Below, piece after piece: positions 6,308 through 12,527 of a stretch of 13,173 nucleotides of DNA. The stretch covers positions 82,157-95,329 of the forward strand of contig DITY01000248.1 of assembly GCA_002422955.1 (NCBI GenBank), given 5' to 3'. The DNA is from Planctomycetaceae bacterium UBA6172 (GTDB taxonomy: Bacteria > Planctomycetota > Planctomycetia > Pirellulales > Pirellulaceae). The position numbers and the translations under genes were made by a program. Below the pieces are notes generated by a model. The model ran no database searches. It saw only the letters and a list, made by a program, of their open reading frames with translations, and had not been told where the DNA came from. Each line of letters starts with the position of its first letter. The stretch's first letter is position 1.

Positions 6308-7233
6308 GTGGTGACTTGGCGTCGGCCGTCCTGGCCAGCTTCGTCGAGGACCTGGGCGACCCGCATTTTGGCGCTGCGACTGCGAGGGTTGGCCGCGACC
6401 TCCGCCTCGGTCGGCCGCAGCGGCTTACGGGTCAGCACTTCCAATCGGGGGTTGTCGCGAAAGGCCTGTTTGACCAGGCGATCTTCCAGCGAGTGAAAGC
6501 TGATGATCGCGATCCGGCCGCCGGGATTGACCATCGCCGGGATCGACCGCAACGCATCCTCGAGGATCGACAATTCCTGGTTGACCATGATCCGCAACGC
6601 CTGAAAGGTCCGGGTTGCGGGGTGGATGTCGTGATGCTTGCCGCGGGGGACGCAGCGCTGGCAGATCTCGACCAGTTCGCCGACGGTGCGAACGGGTTGG
6701 CGGGCCTGACGCCTCAGCACAACCTGTTTGGCGATCCTGCGGCTAAAACGCTCCTCACCGAACTGGTAGATCGCGTCGGCGATGTCGCGTTCATTGGCCG
6801 AAGCGAGGAACTGCGTCGCGGTCTGCCCCGAGGACGGATCGAATCGCAGGTCGAGCGGCCCGTCGTTGGAAAAGCTGAAGCCGCGTTCGCGATCGGCCAG
6901 TTGGTCACTCGACAGCCCCAAGTCCAGCACCACGCCATCGACCGCGGGTCGGCCGGCCGCCTTCAGCAGTCGATCCAAGCGGTGGTAACTGCCGCAGTAG
7001 ACTTCGATGGGCAAGGCGGCCAGCGCAGCGTCATCGCTGAGCATCTGCGTACCCGATTCCACCGCCGCGGGGTCGCGATCGACCGCGAGCACGACCCCGC
7101 CCGGCGCGACCCGACGGGCCAGCGCGATGCTATGCCCGCCCGCGCCGAACGTGCCGTCGAAGATCACTTCGCAGGATTCGGGACGAAGCCATTGCACGAC
7201 CTCATCCGCCATCACACTGACATGACAACTCAC
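6259..7233 (-). CDS. rsmH: 16S rRNA (cytosine1402-N4)-methyltransferase
   Basis: RsmH (MraW) adds the N4 methyl group to C1402 at the ribosomal P site. All family blocks are present in 324 residues. HVSVMADEVVQWL is at 4-16, FDGTFGAGGHS (25-35) is the SAM loop, and AVDRDP is at 50-55. LDLGLSSDQL is at 103-112 and GFSFSNDGPLDLRFD at 118-132. HPATRTFQALRIMVNQEL is at 204-221, SFHSLEDRLVK at 245-255 and NPRSRSAKMR at 282-291. The tail SESDSDSDSTADDD is an extra acidic end. The start is GTG at 7233 (7231-7233); it overlaps the TGA of the upstream isomerase gene as GTGA, which suggests translational coupling. In most bacteria rsmH heads the division-cell-wall cluster after mraZ; here no such neighbour exists, as expected if the organism lacks the standard FtsZ/ftsI cluster (inference). 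Confidence 0.96.
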   Translation of the reverse strand: MSCHVSVMADEVVQWLRPESCEVIFDGTFGAGGHSIALARRVAPGGVVLAVDRDPAAVESGTQMLSDDAALAALPIEVYCGSYHRLDRLLKAAGRPAVDGVVLDLGLSSDQLADRERGFSFSNDGPLDLRFDPSSGQTATQFLASANERDIADAIYQFGEERFSRRIAKQVVLRRQARQPVRTVGELVEICQRCVPRGKHHDIHPATRTFQALRIMVNQELSILEDALRSIPAMVNPGGRIAIISFHSLEDRLVKQAFRDNPRLEVLTRKPLRPTEAEVAANPRSRSAKMRVAQVLDEAGQDGRRQVTTYSESDSDSDSTADDD

Positions 7234-8204
7234 GTCAGGCCTACGGTCCTGTCGATCTGAGCACTGATCTCGGTCAGCTTCTCGACATCTCCCCCTTGGA
7301 CTTCGGCCGCGATCCAGCCGCGGAAATCGATGTCGACCAACGCTTGGCGGACGCTCGCCCAGTCGATGTCGTCTTCACCGATCGGGGTGAACTTATCCGC
7401 GGCCCGTGAAAAGCCCTTGATATCGAGTTTGATGATCCGCGGGCCGAGCTTGCGGATCCATTCGGCCGGGTCACCGAACTTCCAGTGATTGCCGATGTCG
7501 AATTGGACCCCCACCCACGGCGAGTCGAACGCATCGACGAACCGGACCAGTTCATCCGCGGTCTGATCGGAGCCGCCTTCATGGTCGTACAGAAAGTGGT
7601 TCCAAACATTCTCGATCGCGATCTTGACGCCGAGTTCCTCGGCCACCGGCAACGCTTGTTTGATGTTCGCCACCGTGCGTTCGAAAACTTCCGCTGGGGA
7701 ACCGTCCTTGCCGTGTCCGGGAACCAACAGCATCGTGTCGCCGCCGACTTCCTTCGTGGCGCGGAGGCCGGCGATGCAGCTTTTGAGCGCCGCGGCTCGG
7801 ACCGCGGGATCGGGATCGCTGTGCCGCACCGACCAGTGATCGGCGTTCACCGTGCCGTCCACGAGCAGTCCGGAAATTTGGATGGCGGCCTTAGCTTCGT
7901 TAACGTCGAAGCCAGGGGCATCCAACTCGATCCCTTCGAAGCCGGCTTTGCGGGCCGCCATGAACTTATCGGTCAAGGTGCCGGGGACGCCGACCATCCC
8001 GATTTTCAGCGTCTTTCGCAGTCGTGGGGCCGCTTTTGCCGCCGAGTCTTCGGCCGCCAGAAGCTGCGTCAGCGGCGACGCGAAGGCCGAGACGGTAGCC
8101 GCCGCCGCGATCTGGCGAATAAACTTGCGGCGCCCGGTTTGTCCGTTGGGGGAGTTGGGGCAGCATTCCTCTCGACCGGACAGCTGGGGAAAACGATGAT
8201 TCAT
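7230..8204 (-). CDS. Tat-exported sugar phosphate isomerase/epimerase-like TIM-barrel protein
   Basis: This 324-residue protein belongs to the xylose isomerase-like TIM-barrel group (AP_endonuc_2 family), whose members isomerise, epimerise or cleave sugars and polyols with a divalent metal. The N-terminus carries a twin-arginine signal, GRRKFIRQIAAAATVSAFAS at 24-43, with likely cleavage near residue 50. The protein should thus be exported folded, probably with its metal. Barrel motifs are GFEGIELDAPGFD (88-100), VKIAIENVWNHFLYD (193-207), VGVQFDIGNHWKFGD (231-245), IIKLDIKGFSR (257-267) and GWIAAEVQGGD (296-306). Glu198, Asp236, His240 and Glu301 are candidate metal or catalytic residues. 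ATG at 8204 is preceded by GAGG with a 5-base spacer. The longer open frame back to 8588 runs antisense through the transporter and is rejected. The substrate is unknown. Confidence 0.9.
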   Translation of the reverse strand: MNHRFPQLSGREECCPNSPNGQTGRRKFIRQIAAAATVSAFASPLTQLLAAEDSAAKAAPRLRKTLKIGMVGVPGTLTDKFMAARKAGFEGIELDAPGFDVNEAKAAIQISGLLVDGTVNADHWSVRHSDPDPAVRAAALKSCIAGLRATKEVGGDTMLLVPGHGKDGSPAEVFERTVANIKQALPVAEELGVKIAIENVWNHFLYDHEGGSDQTADELVRFVDAFDSPWVGVQFDIGNHWKFGDPAEWIRKLGPRIIKLDIKGFSRAADKFTPIGEDDIDWASVRQALVDIDFRGWIAAEVQGGDVEKLTEISAQIDRTVGLT

Positions 8205-8261
8205 CAGGACCTCGAATTGCGACTGGAAGTTTGAGAGGCGGTCGAGCTTGCAAAACTCGTG

Positions 8262-8270
8262 AAGGGGAGG
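8262..8270 (+). promoter_or_regulatory. Strong Shine-Dalgarno sequence for the DASS transporter
   Basis: AAGGGGAGG is followed by a 6-base spacer (ATTGAG) and ATG at 8277. It sets the start at 8277 and argues against the GTG at 8259, which has no ribosome site. It is among the strongest ribosome-binding sites in this window. Confidence 0.8.
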
Positions 8271-8276
8271 ATTGAG

Positions 8277-9710
8277 ATGGGAGATCGACTGACCAGAGTG
8301 GCCTTCGTGGGCGGTCCGATTCTCTCCATCGCTGTTGCCATTGTAACTCATGTGGCCGGCTTGCCAGCGCCCGCTGCGATCTGCGCCGGTACGGCAATCC
8401 TGTGCGCGGTTTGGTGGATCTCGGAATGCATCCCGATGGGTGTGGTTGGGATGGTGCCGCTGGTGATTTTCCCCGTCACGGGAGTTACCAAAGAGGACTT
8501 CATCACGACCTTTTACTGGGACTCGACGGTGATGCTGCTGATGTCCGGTTTTTTTCTGTCGGCGGCGATGGAGAATTCGGGGGCCCACCGGCGGCTAGCG
8601 CTGACCGTGGTGCGGGCGATCGGTCGCGGCGGCGGAAAGACGTTGATCCTGGCGATGATGGTCGCGACCGCGCTGATTTCGATGTGGATCAGCAACACCG
8701 CGACGACCTTGATGATGATCCCGATCGCGCTGGCGGTCCTGCACCAGTGCGCCGCCCCCGAACTGCGGACCCCGCTGCTGCTGGGGATCGCGTACGCATC
8801 CAGCATCGGCGGGATGGCGACCCCGATCGGGACGCCGCCGAACATGATCTTCCGACGCCAGATGGAACTGCTGTTCGGCGTCACGTACGACTTTCCCCAG
8901 TGGATGAAGGTCGGCGTCCCGGTGATGCTGCTGCTGCTCCCGCTTGTCTGGTGGTGGCTGACCCGCAACCTGAAGTCGAACTTGCGAGTCGAAGTCCCGG
9001 AGGTCGGCCCCTGGCGGACGTCGGAGGTCCGTGTGCTGACGATCATGGCGTTGACCGCGTTCGCCTGGACATTCCGGCAATATCCCTACGGCGGTTGGAC
9101 CGCGCTGCTGCCGACCTTGGCGGAACAGGGCAAATCGACGATCGGTGACATGACGATCGCCATCGCCGCGTCGCTCGCGGTCTTTCTGTTGCCCAGTGGC
9201 GAGCCGGCCGCCGAGTCGGACGAACGGCCTGGCGGGCTTTCGCCGCGATTGCTCAGTTGGTCCGCCACCTGCGCTAAGATTCCCTGGGGGATTTTGCTGA
9301 TGTTCGGTGGCGGTTTAGCGCTGGCCGGCGGCTTCCAAGCGTCGGGTTTGAGCGAAGCGATCGCCGATCAATTCGGCTTTCTCAAGGGGGCTCATCCGCT
9401 GGCGATTATGCTCGCCGTCTGCATCGCGGTCACGTTCCTGACCGAGGTGACCAGCGGCACGGCGATCGCATCGCTGATGCTGCCGATCCTGGCCAGTCTC
9501 GCCAAGGCCACCGGAACCTCGCCGGCCGCCGTCATGATCGCCGGCACGATCAGCTGCTCCTGCGCCTTCATGCTGCCCGTGGCGACCGCTCCCAATGCGA
9601 TCGTCTTCTCGCAGGGGGTCACGACCAGAGAAATGGCCCGCGCGGGACTGATGCTGAACTGCGTTGCCGCCGTCGTGATCGCGCTCGTTTGCTACGGGCT
9701 GATCGACTGA
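8277..9710 (+). CDS. DASS/SLC13-family sodium-coupled anion transporter
   Basis: This 477-residue inner-membrane protein has about 11-12 hydrophobic segments and is of the divalent anion:Na+ symporter (DASS, SLC13) family, which imports dicarboxylates, citrate or sulfate. Marker motifs are WWISECIPMGVVGMVPL (46-62), SMWISNTATTLMMIPI (135-150, first SNT motif), GMATPIGTPPN (179-189), TEVTSGTAIASLMLPIL (389-405, second motif position) and LPVATAPNAIVFS (433-445). The second motif reads SGT at 393-395, not SNT: the Asn that helps bind Na+ and substrate in VcINDY-like members is Gly. The start at 8277 is fixed by a strong ribosome site. The gene is divergent from the isomerase (72 bases apart) and converges on the tat pair. 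Which anion it carries cannot be told from sequence. Confidence 0.93.
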   Translation: MGDRLTRVAFVGGPILSIAVAIVTHVAGLPAPAAICAGTAILCAVWWISECIPMGVVGMVPLVIFPVTGVTKEDFITTFYWDSTVMLLMSGFFLSAAMENSGAHRRLALTVVRAIGRGGGKTLILAMMVATALISMWISNTATTLMMIPIALAVLHQCAAPELRTPLLLGIAYASSIGGMATPIGTPPNMIFRRQMELLFGVTYDFPQWMKVGVPVMLLLLPLVWWWLTRNLKSNLRVEVPEVGPWRTSEVRVLTIMALTAFAWTFRQYPYGGWTALLPTLAEQGKSTIGDMTIAIAASLAVFLLPSGEPAAESDERPGGLSPRLLSWSATCAKIPWGILLMFGGGLALAGGFQASGLSEAIADQFGFLKGAHPLAIMLAVCIAVTFLTEVTSGTAIASLMLPILASLAKATGTSPAAVMIAGTISCSCAFMLPVATAPNAIVFSQGVTTREMARAGLMLNCVAAVVIALVCYGLID

Positions 9711-9718
9711 ATCGCCGC

Positions 9719-9749
9719 CGACGGACTGCGATTTCCCGGAGTCGCGTCG
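9719..9749. terminator. Possible bidirectional terminator hairpin between convergent genes
   Basis: CGACGGACT (9719-9727) pairs with AGTC-G-CGTCG (9740-9749): nine base pairs with one bulged G and a 12-base loop. It fits exactly in the 40 bases between the transporter stop (9710) and the tatB-like stop (9751). There is no T-run on either side, so it may act as a transcript-end stabiliser rather than an intrinsic terminator. Confidence 0.4.
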
Positions 9750-9750
9750 T

Positions 9751-10053
9751 TCAGGCCGTCTCGTCCGGTTGGGACGGCGGCGGCGTGAACCGGGGGACGG
9801 CAGGCTCCTTGTCCTTGGGAGCTTCGGGGTCGAGGTCGGCCAAGGCGCTGTTGATCGACTTGACCGGCTCGTCGATGGCTCGGGTTAGTTCCCGCTGGGC
9901 TTGGCGAAATTGGTCCTGAACCTCGTTCAAGCCACGGCGCAAATCCCGATACTGCCGCCCGAGGGAGTGAGCTACCTCCGGCAGCTTGGCACCGAATAAC
10001 AGGATCGCGACCACGCCAACGGCGGCCAATTCGAAAGGGCTGAGGCCAAACAC
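9751..10053 (-). CDS. tatB: TatA/B-family twin-arginine translocase subunit, TatB-like
   Basis: This is a 100-residue protein. It has one N-terminal membrane helix (about 7-20), then the FG hinge (20-21), then AKLPEVAHSLGRQYRDLRRG, the start of the amphipathic helix, and a coiled, charged stretch to about residue 70. It ends in a Pro-rich tail. Glu8 in the helix and the greater length resemble TatB, which binds Tat signal peptides together with TatC; the FG hinge is also typical of TatA. The paralogue assignment is therefore tentative. The start codon is GTG at 10053; it has no clear ribosome site and lies 36 bases after the tatA-like stop, so the two are probably cotranscribed. No tatC lies beside it. 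Confidence 0.85.
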   Translation of the reverse strand: MFGLSPFELAAVGVVAILLFGAKLPEVAHSLGRQYRDLRRGLNEVQDQFRQAQRELTRAIDEPVKSINSALADLDPEAPKDKEPAVPRFTPPPSQPDETA

Positions 10054-10089
10054 GTTTTCAGAATCCCGCAGAGGAAGAATCGATCTGGA

Positions 10090-10263
10090 CTAAACGCGTT
10101 TGTCTTCCAAGTTGCGGTCTTCGTCCTCCGTGTCCGACAAGCCTTTCTTGAACTCGCTCGCGCCACGTCCCAAGTTCCGCATCAGGCTGGGAACCTTGGC
10201 GCCGCCGAACAGCAGCAACACGATGAACAGGACAACCAGCAGTTGCAGGGGTCCAGGAAACAT
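10090..10263 (-). CDS. tatA: TatA-like twin-arginine translocase pore subunit, 57 residues
   Basis: This small protein has the TatA layout. A short N-terminus, MFPGPLQLL, is followed by a membrane helix LVVLFIVLLL (about 9-18) and the hinge FGGAKVP (19-25). An amphipathic helix LMRNLGRGASEFKKGL follows, with a short acidic tail of Asp/Glu. A polar Gln at residue 7 corresponds to Gln8 of E. coli TatA. TatA subunits assemble around TatBC to let folded proteins with twin-arginine signals cross the inner membrane. ATG at 10263 is preceded by GGAG (10272-10275) with an 8-base spacer; the stop is TAG. It is the first gene of a two-gene unit with the TatB-like gene. Two predicted Tat substrates are encoded nearby. 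Confidence 0.9.
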   Translation of the reverse strand: MFPGPLQLLVVLFIVLLLFGGAKVPSLMRNLGRGASEFKKGLSDTEDEDRNLEDKRV

Positions 10264-10494
10264 TTCGGAAACTCCAAAAAGGTGGTGGCACGGGGCCGTT
10301 GGGTTGCAGATCGTCGCTCATCGAAATCCGGCACCCAGACTCGATCCAGGGCCGCCGAAGTTCATTCTGCAGACGGGGGGGTGGGGGCCGCGATAAAGCG
10401 GTGAGTCCGCCCTCATCGTCGGTCGAGGTAGGAGCGATCGACAGGCCTGGCGAGCATCGCGCGACCGTGATCGCGTCTGCTCAACCGTCCCTCT

Positions 10495-10522
10495 ATCATA
10501 TTGACAATCCTCCCATAGTCAA
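10495..10522 (-). promoter_or_regulatory. Near-consensus sigma70-type promoter toward tatA
   Basis: On the minus strand, -35 TTGACT (10517-10522) and -10 TATGAT (10495-10500) are separated by 16 bases. Each box differs from consensus at one position. Transcription would start near 10488 and run about 225 bases before the tatA ATG, giving a long leader. It could instead drive an unseen small RNA. Confidence 0.55.
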
Positions 10523-10527
10523 AGCCA

Positions 10528-10556
10528 GGAGTTCAGGACTGGCGAGCAGGAACTCC
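10528..10556. promoter_or_regulatory. Spaced inverted repeat, possible operator
   Basis: GGAGTTC (10528-10534) and GAACTCC (10550-10556) are perfect inverted copies with a 15-base spacer. Half-site centres are 22 bases apart, about two helical turns, as for a dimeric regulator. It lies just upstream of the -35 box of the tatA-facing promoter and about 250 bases before dctP, so it could regulate either. Chance cannot be excluded for 7-base arms. Confidence 0.35.
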
Positions 10557-10761
10557 AAGAGTCATGATAACGGCGGTGGTTTTCCCGTCCTTCCGTCGGG
10601 CGGCTTCGTCCCATCAGCTTGCGGGACGCGTCCCCCACTGCGGTTTCGTAGCGACCGTCAACTGGGGAGCGTGCGTGGTGCCGAAAGCCCGACGCGGCCT
10701 GGCCCGGACACTCCCGAGTCCGTTTGCCACCCTCCCCTCCAACTCTCCTCCTCTTCTTCCT

Positions 10762-10784
10762 CCCCCGCCCTGCCCCTTCACCCC
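10762..10784 (-). other. G-quadruplex-forming motif just upstream of dctP
   Basis: The plus strand has C-runs of 5, 3, 4 and 4 at 10762-10766, 10768-10770, 10773-10776 and 10781-10784, with loops of 1, 2 and 4 bases. The minus strand, which is the template for dctP, therefore has four G-tracts that fit the classical G3+N1-7 pattern. It sits at the end of a pyrimidine-rich stretch that includes a pure 24-base run (10743-10766). An effect on dctP expression is inference. Confidence 0.5.
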
Positions 10785-10805
10785 GCGGCTTTTGCGAACG
10801 ACCGA

Positions 10806-11930
10806 ATGATTTTCAGCCCGATCAGCAACGCAGGCTCCCGGTCGGATCGGCGACGGTTTGTCGCCACGCTCGCCGCGGTTTGCGGCTGCGTTGTCGGCGG
10901 TTGCGATGCGGCTCCCCGAGGCGATCTCGCCCGGTTGCGTCTGGGGCATGTTTATGAAGTGAACAGCCCGACTCAGCAATTCGGGATGGCCCGCTTGAAC
11001 GATCGCTTGGCCGCGGCAGGTGTCGCCTTGCAGGTCGATGTTTATCCCGGAGCCCAACTCGGTAATGAAGCGGAATTGTTGGAGCAGTTGGTCGCCGGGG
11101 AAATCGACATGGCGATCGCGGGGCCTTCCTTTTTGGGGATGTGGGTGCCGCAGTTGGGCGTGTTCGACGCCGCCTACGTCTTCACCGACCTCGAGCAGAT
11201 GCTCGGCGTTGCCGAAGGGCCGCTGATGGCCCCCTACTGGGCAGCGTTGCGGGAACGGTATGGGGTTCGCGTGCTGACGACTTGGGCTTATGGTTCCCGG
11301 CACATCACCGCCAACCGTCCGATTCGGCATCCGGATGACTTGAAAGGCTTTCGCTTGCGTTTGCCCGCCGCTCGAGTGTGGCAGGAGTCCGGTGCGGCCC
11401 TGGGGGCCAGCCCGATGCCGATGGCCTTTTCCGAAGTCTACATGGCGCTCCAGCAGGGCATCGCCGACGGGCAGGAAAACCCGATCCCCGTGATCCGCTC
11501 GATGGGCTTTCAGGAAGTCCAGAAATATCTCGTCCTCACCGGCCACATCCAATCGTCGGTCCAAGTTTTGATCAACGAGCGTTCTTGGGGGCGTTTGAAC
11601 CCGGCCGATCAACAGGCGTTGGCGACGGCCGTTGCAGAATTGGGCAGCGAGGTGCTGGCCGGGATTCGCGCCGAAGAACAGGAACTGCTGGAATCCTGGC
11701 GGCAGGAGCAGACGATGCGGATCATCTCGGATGTCGATGTGGCCGCCTTTCGACGCCGCGCCGCGGAGTATTTTGGCGAGGGCTTCGAGTTCAGCGATCT
11801 GTATCGCCAGATCGCCGCCGACGGTTCACCGGCCCCTCAGCCGTCTCCGTCGACGCTCCCGTCCAACGCCAGCGAACCCGCCCCCTCGCGGGCGTCCGAA
11901 TCCGCGAATCCGACGGAGTCACGGCCATGA
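10806..11930 (+). CDS. dctP: TRAP transporter substrate-binding lipoprotein (DctP family)
   Basis: This 374-residue extracytoplasmic receptor of a tripartite ATP-independent periplasmic transporter captures an organic anion for the DctQM membrane part. The N-terminus DRRRFVATLAAVCGCVVGGC combines a twin-arginine-like motif (Arg15-Arg16-x-Phe18) with a lipobox VGGC ending at Cys33, suggesting a Tat-exported lipoprotein. The DctP fold is clear: LGHVYEVNSPTQQFGMARLN (46-65), VDVYPGAQLGNEAELLEQL (77-95), GSRHITANRPI (163-173), LKGFRLRLPA (179-188) and ASPMPMAFSEVYMALQQG (201-218), then IADGQENP (219-226). Arg185 corresponds to the conserved carboxylate-binding Arg. After the domain comes a Ser/Pro/Ala-rich tail (about 341-374), unusual for the family. 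ATG 10806 is chosen by the signal; no ribosome site is seen. The stop overlaps dctQ as ATGA. Confidence 0.94.
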   Translation: MIFSPISNAGSRSDRRRFVATLAAVCGCVVGGCDAAPRGDLARLRLGHVYEVNSPTQQFGMARLNDRLAAAGVALQVDVYPGAQLGNEAELLEQLVAGEIDMAIAGPSFLGMWVPQLGVFDAAYVFTDLEQMLGVAEGPLMAPYWAALRERYGVRVLTTWAYGSRHITANRPIRHPDDLKGFRLRLPAARVWQESGAALGASPMPMAFSEVYMALQQGIADGQENPIPVIRSMGFQEVQKYLVLTGHIQSSVQVLINERSWGRLNPADQQALATAVAELGSEVLAGIRAEEQELLESWRQEQTMRIISDVDVAAFRRRAAEYFGEGFEFSDLYRQIAADGSPAPQPSPSTLPSNASEPAPSRASESANPTESRP

Positions 11931-12517
11931 GTTCGGGATGGAAATCCGCCGCGGAGCGAGCGTTGGGCTGGTTGGTGCGGATCGAACAAGCTTTCGCCGT
12001 CGCCCTGCTAGCCGTGCTCCTGATCGCGATGGGAGCCCAGGTCGTCGCTCGCTACGTGTTCGGTTCGCCGCTCTCCTGGAGCGAGGAAGTGGCGCGGTTG
12101 GCCATGATTTGGTTGACCTTCATCGCGGCCAGTTTTGTCGCGGCCAAGCGGGAGCATATCGCCGTCGATTTGTATGGCGCCGGCCCGGCTTTCCCGGAGG
12201 GGGCGAAGCCGCGGCCCGGTTTTGTTGGACGCTGCCTGGCCCGGATCTTCGATCGCCGGGTGGCCTCGGCCGTGGTTCTGCTCACCACGAGTCTGTTGTT
12301 GCTGGGGGGGCTGAGATTCGTGTGGCGGGTCTATCCCGTCGGTTCGCCGAGTACCGGAATTTCGAAAACCATTTGGTATGGCGCGGCAACTGTCGGCTTG
12401 GCTTTGATTTCGTTGCACACGCTCGCGGACTTGGTCGGGCTGCGGCCACGGCTCCCAATGGCCGGAAAACGCCCACCCGATCTCGACGAGCGAGCGCTGC
12501 AAGAAGGTTCCCACTGA
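11927..12517 (+). CDS. dctQ: TRAP transporter small permease (DctQ family)
   Basis: This 196-residue inner-membrane protein has four predicted helices, at about 22-41, 56-73, 113-130 and 148-168. The family signature lies between helices 1 and 2: RYVFGSPLSWSEEVARLAMI (42-61), followed by AAKREHIAVDLY (72-83). DctQ pairs with DctM to form the Na+-driven membrane part of the transporter. The first helices are followed by a longer, charged loop (about 84-110) before helix 3. ATG at 11927 overlaps the dctP stop by four bases and has GGAG (11915-11918) eight bases upstream, so its translation is probably coupled to dctP. dctM begins 10 bases after its stop. Confidence 0.94.
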   Translation: MSSGWKSAAERALGWLVRIEQAFAVALLAVLLIAMGAQVVARYVFGSPLSWSEEVARLAMIWLTFIAASFVAAKREHIAVDLYGAGPAFPEGAKPRPGFVGRCLARIFDRRVASAVVLLTTSLLLLGGLRFVWRVYPVGSPSTGISKTIWYGAATVGLALISLHTLADLVGLRPRLPMAGKRPPDLDERALQEGSH

Positions 12518-12527
12518 GGCCCGCACG

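Larger units (their letters stand above)
10264..10805. other. 542-base divergent intergenic region between tatA and dctP
   Basis: No gene is supported here on either strand. It contains, left to right: the tatA ribosome site; a G-run on the plus strand (10375-10387, seven G, T, five G), which puts a C-rich tract in the tatA leader RNA; a near-consensus minus-strand promoter (10495-10522); a spaced inverted repeat (10528-10556); and a long pyrimidine-rich tract (about 10729-10784) just before dctP. No clear dctP promoter or Shine-Dalgarno sequence was found. A plus-strand TTGACA at 10501 has no -10 partner at a workable distance. Confidence 0.6.

Noticed and set aside
5926..7260. 444-codon plus-strand ORF
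   Set aside because: Antisense to rsmH, all of whose motifs are intact; a typical shadow frame in GC-rich DNA.
8205..8588. N-terminal extension of the sugar isomerase frame to 8588
   Set aside because: It would run antisense through the DASS gene. The Tat signal and GAGG ribosome site support ATG at 8204.
10501..10506. Plus-strand TTGACA as a dctP promoter
   Set aside because: No -10-like hexamer at 15-19 bases downstream; the same bases fall in the spacer of the better minus-strand promoter.
10614..11612. 332-codon minus-strand ORF
   Set aside because: Antisense to dctP; no family motif, and composition typical of a reverse-frame shadow.
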